Part shown: in pieces, positions 59,051 through 64,000 of the stretch
Layout: every line of letters begins with the position of its first letter
How positions within the stretch are numbered: position 1 is the first letter of the stretch
NCBI GenBank assembly: GCA_018267155.1
Contig: JAFDZE010000009.1
Location: 1 to 64,000 of the forward strand
Length of the DNA stretch: 64,000 bases
DNA from: Bacteroidota bacterium
GTDB taxonomy: Bacteria; Bacteroidota; Bacteroidia; Flavobacteriales_F; PHOS-HE28
Direction: 5' to 3'
Notes under the pieces: generated by a model
The model's database searches: none
Told to the model about the DNA's origin: nothing
What the model saw: only the letters and a program-made list of their open reading frames with translations
Position numbers and translations under genes: made by a program

Positions 59051-61060
59051 CTACCTGAATTCCAGCCGACCTGTGATCGGCTCGAACAGTCCGTAAAGCA
59101 CCGGATCGCCCTTGCGCGTCCGCAGGCTCAGCGCGCTCACCAGGGCCCGTTTACGACCCGGGTTGTACAGGTACGTGCGCAGGCGCAGCCCCTCACCATG
59201 GCCGGGGATGTCCGAAAGTTTCACCGCGGCGATGAGCACCGCACTGGTCCCCTTTCGCAGCACATCCGCCAATTGCGTGGCGCGGTAGAAATGGGTGATG
59301 TCACCCCGTTTCAACTCCACCACCAGGCTCATGTCGCACGCTGGGTCCAGGGAATGGAGGTCCGCGCGCACCTCGATCACGTCGTTCGGGCCTTTGGCCA
59401 GTTCATAGACCGGCCCGTCGTACACCGCTCCGTATTCATGTCCCGTGAAGTCCCAGCGCTTGGGTCGCACACCGCCGTAAGCGCTTGCCGTGGTATCCGT
59501 CATCACGGGGATCTTCGCATCCACCTCCCAGCCCTTGCCTTCCAGTGCCTCGGGTGTCCGGGTGGAAGTCCCTTGCATGTCGTCGATCGGTTGTTCCACG
59601 GGACGTGCCGCGAAGCGGAACAATTGTCCTTCCACCCGGTCATGGCGCTCCACCATGAAGGGGAAACGCATCTGGACCTTGGCGATGTTCTCCGGCTGGG
59701 CCTGGGAGGTCTGTCCGTAGAACACGGTTTTCGCTGTGGTGCTCCCCAATGCGCTGTCCAATGTCGAGGCTGGACGGAGGTGCAGGTTCACCGCAGGGGC
59801 CGCATTCTCTCCGATGTTCCAACGATCACGGTAGAAGTTCAATACCTCCGTGGGGATATGCACGATGGCCAGCGAACCGGACCGTTCCGCTTCCACGGTC
59901 CCGCGTACGATCTCCTCGTACTTGCTCTGGTAGAACAACTGGTAGTGCTTGCGGTCCGTAACCAAGGTGAGAACGGAGAAAATGGCCAGTGCTCCTGCGA
60001 TACCCAGGGCGTAGGTGTGTTTCACGTGCCTCAACCCGGCCAGTGCCCCGATGACCAGATAGGGGAATGAGAAGAGCACCACGCTGTATTGGAGCACGGG
60101 TGCTCGCAACACGGAATACGCGTAGCCGATGATCAACGGCAGCAGACCCCACAACAGAACGATCGCCCATACCGGGCGCGAGATGGAGCGGTGCTTGATC
60201 CGCATGGCACCTGAGAGGACCAGCAACAGGCCGAGCGCTCCGCAGAGCAGCATGGAACAATGGCCGATCCACCAGGCGTACTTCAGGATCCAATCCGGCC
60301 CTGGAGGTGCGAGCCACTCGTCCAGACCTTTCCAGCCGAGTTGCGCGAAGAAGAGCGGCAGGTTCGGCAGGTAGCATGCGGCCGCGATGCCCAGTACGAT
60401 CAGGAAGCCTTTGCGTTGCTCCACCGTTACCAGGAACAGTCCCGTGGCGCACATGATCGCGGCGAGCATGAGCGCGAAGTGGTGCGTGTACGCGCTGAGT
60501 ACGGCCCCTATCGCGATACCCGCCAAGCAGGAGCGGCGCCCTGATCCCAGGTATCTGGTCATGTTGTCGGCCAGCAGGGCCGTGGTGAACAGGCCCATGG
60601 CGTACGGCCGGGCGATCTGTCCGTACATCACTGTGTATTGCAGGGTGGCCAGCAGGGCGGTCACGATCACCGCCGTACCGGCACCGGCCCACGCGTGCGC
60701 GAACCGGTACAGCAGGAACAACGCGGCCACGCTCATCAGGATGAAGGGCAGCTTGACCGCTCCTTCACTGGACCCGAAGACGTGCGTCCAGCACCACAGC
60801 AAGGCGTGCGTTCCGGGAGGGTGCGTGTCGATGTTCCACACGCCTTTGGAGATGGCATCGCCCAGGGTGGGGAAGTCCACGCGGACCAATGCGCTGATCT
60901 CGTCGTGCGTATAGGGGATGTGCGGGAATCCCCAGCACCGCAGTACCAGAGCCAACACCAGCAGTATGCCCAGGGCGATGCGCTCCTGCATGCCGCCGGG
61001 TACGCACTGCTGCGCACTTTCCGCAACACGTTCACGCCAGGTCATGGTTCCGGATCCCAT
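59051..61060 (-). CDS. GT39-like membrane glycosyltransferase
   Basis: A 669-residue protein with about ten N-terminal helices and a 270-residue C-terminal soluble part. PHIPYTHDEISALVRVDFPT is the Asp-Glu loop of GT-C/GT39-type transferases, followed by WNIDTHPPGTHALLWCWTHV. These enzymes move a sugar from a polyprenyl phosphate to an acceptor at the periplasmic face. The C-terminal part is beta-rich (VYELAKGPNDVIEVRADLHS) and unrecognised. It converges on mscS. Confidence 0.83.
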   Translation of the reverse strand: MGSGTMTWRERVAESAQQCVPGGMQERIALGILLVLALVLRCWGFPHIPYTHDEISALVRVDFPTLGDAISKGVWNIDTHPPGTHALLWCWTHVFGSSEGAVKLPFILMSVAALFLLYRFAHAWAGAGTAVIVTALLATLQYTVMYGQIARPYAMGLFTTALLADNMTRYLGSGRRSCLAGIAIGAVLSAYTHHFALMLAAIMCATGLFLVTVEQRKGFLIVLGIAAACYLPNLPLFFAQLGWKGLDEWLAPPGPDWILKYAWWIGHCSMLLCGALGLLLVLSGAMRIKHRSISRPVWAIVLLWGLLPLIIGYAYSVLRAPVLQYSVVLFSFPYLVIGALAGLRHVKHTYALGIAGALAIFSVLTLVTDRKHYQLFYQSKYEEIVRGTVEAERSGSLAIVHIPTEVLNFYRDRWNIGENAAPAVNLHLRPASTLDSALGSTTAKTVFYGQTSQAQPENIAKVQMRFPFMVERHDRVEGQLFRFAARPVEQPIDDMQGTSTRTPEALEGKGWEVDAKIPVMTDTTASAYGGVRPKRWDFTGHEYGAVYDGPVYELAKGPNDVIEVRADLHSLDPACDMSLVVELKRGDITHFYRATQLADVLRKGTSAVLIAAVKLSDIPGHGEGLRLRTYLYNPGRKRALVSALSLRTRKGDPVLYGLFEPITGRLEFR

Positions 61061-61175
61061 GGATATGTTTCCTTTCGTAGGGGTTTCGAAGGTGCTGCCG
61101 CCAGTTCATGGAGCGTAGGGGAGAGGTTCCCTCCCGGAGTTCCACGTGCGCGTGTCGGCATGTCGGTCGATGGCA

Positions 61176-61622
61176 TCATCCCTCCCGTGCCATGTCGCGT
61201 TTCACGTCGCGTTCCTTGATGCTGTCGCGCTTGTCGTACGTTTTCTTGCCCTTGGCCAGTGCGATGTCCAGTTTGGCGAGCCCTTTCTCACTGAAAAACA
61301 CGCGTACCGGAACGATGGTCACCCCTTGATCCTTCAGCTTGCGTTGCAATTTCCTCAACTCGGTACGGTGCAGCAGCAGCTTCCGGTCGCGCTTGGGCTC
61401 GTGCCCGTAGTTCTTCGCCTTCTCGAAGGGTTGAATGGTCATGTTCCGCACCACCAGTTCGTTACCCACGAAGGTGCAGAACGCCTCGGCGATGCTGGCA
61501 TCGCCATTGCGCAGACTCTTCACTTCGCTACCGGTGAGCAGCAACCCGCATTCGTACTGCTCGAGAAAGAAGTACTCGAACGCGGCACGTTTGTTCTTCA
61601 CCTCGGGCATGGCGGCGGGCAT
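61176..61622 (-). CDS. smpB: SsrA-binding protein SmpB
   Basis: A 148-residue SmpB, the normal length. KNKRAAFEYFFLEQYECGLL, TGSEVKSLRNGDASIAEAFC, NYGHEPKRDRKLLLHRTELR and the Lys/Arg C-terminal tail (GKKTYDKRDSIKERDVKRDM) are all in order. It binds tmRNA to rescue stalled ribosomes. ATG 61622 is used; an ATG at 61610 gives a shorter start. No ssrA gene was recognised in the window. Confidence 0.95.
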   Translation of the reverse strand: MPAAMPEVKNKRAAFEYFFLEQYECGLLLTGSEVKSLRNGDASIAEAFCTFVGNELVVRNMTIQPFEKAKNYGHEPKRDRKLLLHRTELRKLQRKLKDQGVTIVPVRVFFSEKGLAKLDIALAKGKKTYDKRDSIKERDVKRDMAREG

Positions 61623-61737
61623 GGGGCGAAGATGATGAATGTGCGGATGAGCAGGGCAGAGGCGACCGGTACAACGTTCAGGGTGGCTGTTCCGATGGAC
61701 CGGGTGGCGGCCCCTGCGATCGCCCTGGATCACCCTC

Positions 61738-63609
61738 TCAGCGCACGATCAGCACTGGCACCTTCACCCTGTGGCGCACCGCATTCACCGTGGCGCCGAA
61801 GAGCATGTCTTTCAGGCCGCGGTGGCCGTGCGCACCCATTACCAGCAGATCGCAGTCGCTGCTGTTCACGATCGCGGCGATGGTGCTGACGGCGTGGCCC
61901 TGACCGGTGCGGCCCGTGGCGCGGTAACCCAGCCCCTGCAGGTGCTGCACATAACGCGTGAGGTTCCGGGCATCGCCTTGTGTTTCGCGGTCGTGGCTCA
62001 GCGTTCCGGAGTACCGCGCAACGGCCGATTCCGTCACATGGATCAGCACGTACTCCGCTCCGATCCCCCCCTGCGCGATGGCGGCATCAATGCTGCGCTG
62101 GTCCATCGCGCTGAAATCGACCGTGACGCAAACGCGCCGAACGGGTACGGCTTTGGGCGGATGCAGGTCCGGTACGGCATCATGCAGGTGATCCTCGGCC
62201 ATCCGTTCGCGTCGGATGAAGGGCTTGATGATGATGTACAACAACAGGACCGCTGCCGCCGCGATCACCGGAAGCGCAATGACTTTCACCCAGATGACAT
62301 GCGGACCGTGGCCGGCCAGCGCCTCCATCACCTCGTCGGCCACGAGCCGGGCGTTCAGCACAATAATGATGAGGGCCGCGGCCCAGGCGAGGACCTGCAC
62401 CCACGGCTTGATGGTGAACGTGCCCATGTGCCTGCGGTCCGAGCAGAAGTGGATCAGTGGCACCACCGCGAAGCCGAGTTGCAGGCTCAGCACCACCTGG
62501 CTCAGCACCAGCAATTCTCCCAGCGCCTCATCGCCGTACCACAGGATGCAAACCACGGCGGGTACGATGGCGATGAGCCTGGTGATCAAACGCCGGAGCC
62601 AGGGGCGGATCCGTAGATCAAGGTATCCTTCCATCACGATCTGCCCGGCCAGGGTGCCCGTTACCGTACTGCTTTGGCCCGCTCCGATCAACCCGATGGC
62701 GAACAATGCTGGCGCCAGTCCACCGAACAATTCTCCCAGGAGGGTGTGCGCCTGGTCGATCTCCGCCACGTCGAAATGCCCGTTCACGTGGAACGCCGCC
62801 GCCGCCAGCACCAGGATGGCCGCGTTCACCAGGAAGGCGATGTTGAGCGCGATGGCGGTGTCCATGAAGTTGAAACGGATCGCCTCCCGTCGGCCACTTT
62901 CGGTCCGCTCGAAGCGCCGGGTCTGTACAAGGGAGCTGTGGAGGTAGAGATTGTGCGGCATCACCGTGGCCCCGATGATCCCGATGGCGATGTACAGCGC
63001 CTGACCCGAGAGCGACGACGGTACGAAGCCCCGCATCACCGCGCCGACATCCGGTTGCACGATGAACATCTCGGCGAGAAAGGCCGCTCCGATGAGGCTG
63101 ACCACCGATACGATGAAGACCTCCATCGCCCGCATGCCACGGTCCAACAGGAGCAGGATCAGCAGGGTGTCCAGCCCTGAGATGAGCACACCGTACAGCA
63201 GGGGAATGTCGAAAAGCAGGTTCAGGCCGATGGCCAGGCCCACCACTTCGGCCAGGTCGCATGCCGCAATGGCGACCTCCGCCAGAAGGTAGAGCGGAAT
63301 ATTCACCACCGGCGGGTATGTATGGCGGGAGGCTTGGGCGAGGTCGAGTCCTCGGACGATGCCGAGCCGCGCGCTGAGGCTCTGCAGCAGCAGGGCCATC
63401 AGGTTGCTCATCAGCAGCACCCAGATCAGGCGGTAACCGTACGCGCTTCCACCGGCGATGTCCGTGGCCCAGTTGCCGGGATCCATGTAGCCTACGCTCA
63501 CCAGATAGGCCGGTCCCAGGAAAGCCATTACCCGTCGCCAGCGTCCACGACCCGCAGGGATCGCCACCGTGCTATGCACCTCGCTGAGCGAAGGACCTCC
63601 GGAACTCAT
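61738..63609 (-). CDS. mntH: Nramp-family metal transporter fused to UspA domain
   Basis: A 623-residue fusion. Residues 1-460 form an Nramp (MntH) transporter with eleven or so helices and both metal motifs: GYMDPGNWATDIAGG in helix 1 and ATVMPHNLYLHSSLVQ in helix 6. Residues about 480-623 form a UspA domain (VRRVCVTVDFSAMDQRSIDA, LVMGAHGHRGLKDMLFGATV). It imports Mn2+ or Fe2+ by proton symport; the Usp tail might sense ATP. The ATG at 63609 overlaps the stop of the DtxR-like regulator by 4 bases, so the two are coupled. Confidence 0.93.
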   Translation of the reverse strand: MSSGGPSLSEVHSTVAIPAGRGRWRRVMAFLGPAYLVSVGYMDPGNWATDIAGGSAYGYRLIWVLLMSNLMALLLQSLSARLGIVRGLDLAQASRHTYPPVVNIPLYLLAEVAIAACDLAEVVGLAIGLNLLFDIPLLYGVLISGLDTLLILLLLDRGMRAMEVFIVSVVSLIGAAFLAEMFIVQPDVGAVMRGFVPSSLSGQALYIAIGIIGATVMPHNLYLHSSLVQTRRFERTESGRREAIRFNFMDTAIALNIAFLVNAAILVLAAAAFHVNGHFDVAEIDQAHTLLGELFGGLAPALFAIGLIGAGQSSTVTGTLAGQIVMEGYLDLRIRPWLRRLITRLIAIVPAVVCILWYGDEALGELLVLSQVVLSLQLGFAVVPLIHFCSDRRHMGTFTIKPWVQVLAWAAALIIIVLNARLVADEVMEALAGHGPHVIWVKVIALPVIAAAAVLLLYIIIKPFIRRERMAEDHLHDAVPDLHPPKAVPVRRVCVTVDFSAMDQRSIDAAIAQGGIGAEYVLIHVTESAVARYSGTLSHDRETQGDARNLTRYVQHLQGLGYRATGRTGQGHAVSTIAAIVNSSDCDLLVMGAHGHRGLKDMLFGATVNAVRHRVKVPVLIVR

Positions 63610-64000
63610 GGGCGCACGGGTTCAACCAGCAGTTGTGCCGCCACCTGTTCGGATACGGTGCTCTCCTGGCCCTCTTTCGACCTCAGTTCGATGCTGCCGT
63701 CGAAGACCTGCCGCGACCTTACATGGTACACCATCCCGATACCGATGCCTTTCTGGTCCAACAACTGGAGCAACGCGTCGTTCGGACCTTTCACTGCGGC
63801 AAGGCGCACGCGCTCGCCCACGACGCATCGGGTCAGCGGTCGTGTTGATCGCACCTGCACGTTGCCGTCACGATCGGGAATGGGATCACCATGCGGGTCG
63901 AAGCGCGGGTGGCCCAGGTACTCCTCCAGGCTGTTCGTGAGTTTGTCGCTGCTGACGTGCTCCAACTGCTCGGCCACCTCATGCACCTCGTTCCAGCCGA
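63606..64000 (-). CDS. DtxR/MntR-family metal regulator, 5' end cut by window
   Basis: The C-terminal part of a DtxR/MntR-type regulator. The window edge falls in the dimerisation/metal domain: GWNEVHEVAEQLEHVSSDKL has the metal-ligand Glu and His residues, then LEEYLGHPRFDPHGDPIPDR, then a FeoA/SH3-like domain starting near VVGERVRLAAVKG. The DNA-binding helix-turn-helix lies outside the window. It would repress the coupled mntH when metal is plentiful. The stop overlaps the mntH ATG (ATGA). Confidence 0.9.
   Translation of the reverse strand, partial: GWNEVHEVAEQLEHVSSDKLTNSLEEYLGHPRFDPHGDPIPDRDGNVQVRSTRPLTRCVVGERVRLAAVKGPNDALLQLLDQKGIGIGMVYHVRSRQVFDGSIELRSKEGQESTVSEQVAAQLLVEPVRP

Noticed and set aside
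1-64000. tRNA, rRNA, tmRNA or CRISPR array
   Set aside because: No cloverleaf-like TTCRANNC arm with acceptor stem and no regularly spaced repeats were recognised. A covariance-model search would be needed to exclude small RNAs.

Overview
This 64 kb window reads as chromosomal DNA from a GC-rich member of the Bacteroidota, most likely a high-GC flavobacterial lineage. The evidence is three secreted proteins with type IX secretion (T9SS) C-terminal sorting tails, a WbqC family protein, LolA/NlpE-like envelope proteins, Bacteroidota-style -7 promoter boxes (TAnnTTTG or TACCTTCG) just upstream of some starts, and few Shine-Dalgarno sequences. No rRNA, tRNA or CRISPR array was recognised. Genes are densely packed, and several operons are joined by 1-4 bp stop/start overlaps.

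Layout. 1-8.8 kb: the 3' part of a very large SPOR-domain protein, a SiaC-like phosphoprotein, a tandem universal stress protein, a DUF1883 protein, two unknown proteins, a peptidoglycan-binding/caspase-like protein and a small heat shock protein. 9-13.2 kb (minus): a Fur regulator, a STAS protein, purA, an RsmF-like rRNA methyltransferase and a TonB-like protein, probably one operon. 13.4-24.7 kb: a BaiN-like flavoprotein, a SnoaL-like lipoprotein, ffh followed by a RelE/ParE toxin-antitoxin pair between two copies of the ffh 3' end, a T9SS LamG-like protein, pyrD, HMG-CoA lyase, a metallophosphoesterase and a PIG-V-like glycosyltransferase. 24.7-36 kb: a T9SS repeat protein, membrane proteins, an M16 protease and a five-gene translationally coupled exopolysaccharide cluster (deacetylase, two GT4, WcaF acetyltransferase, GT2). 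36-40 kb: YjbR-like, TerC, a lipoprotein and two DUF1801/YdeI proteins.

40-46.5 kb is the most rearranged part. It holds an Mla/MCE lipid transport operon, a PIN toxin-antitoxin pair, a REP-associated (Y1/HUH) transposase with palindromes around and inside it, remnants of a second transposase and of a HepT-like gene, and a broken copy of the 3' end of the acyl-CoA carboxylase gene that bounds the region. 47-64 kb: a lipoprotein, an ECF sigma factor, DoxX-like, flavin enzymes, DinB, a T9SS protein, a haloalkane dehalogenase-like hydrolase, Crp/Fnr, WbqC, NlpE-like, LolA, a SET-domain protein, an SpmAB-like protein, MscS, GT39, SmpB, and MntH-USP coupled to a DtxR/MntR regulator cut by the window end.

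The main unexplained signal is structural. Twice in this window, accessory genes (a toxin-antitoxin pair; a block with a transposase and a second toxin-antitoxin pair) lie directly after the 3' end of a housekeeping gene, and a second copy of that gene's 3' end lies on the far side. In the ffh case the two copies share 123 identical bases and then both finish the same three residues and stop with different codons. All functional names come from reading motifs by eye; no database search was run.
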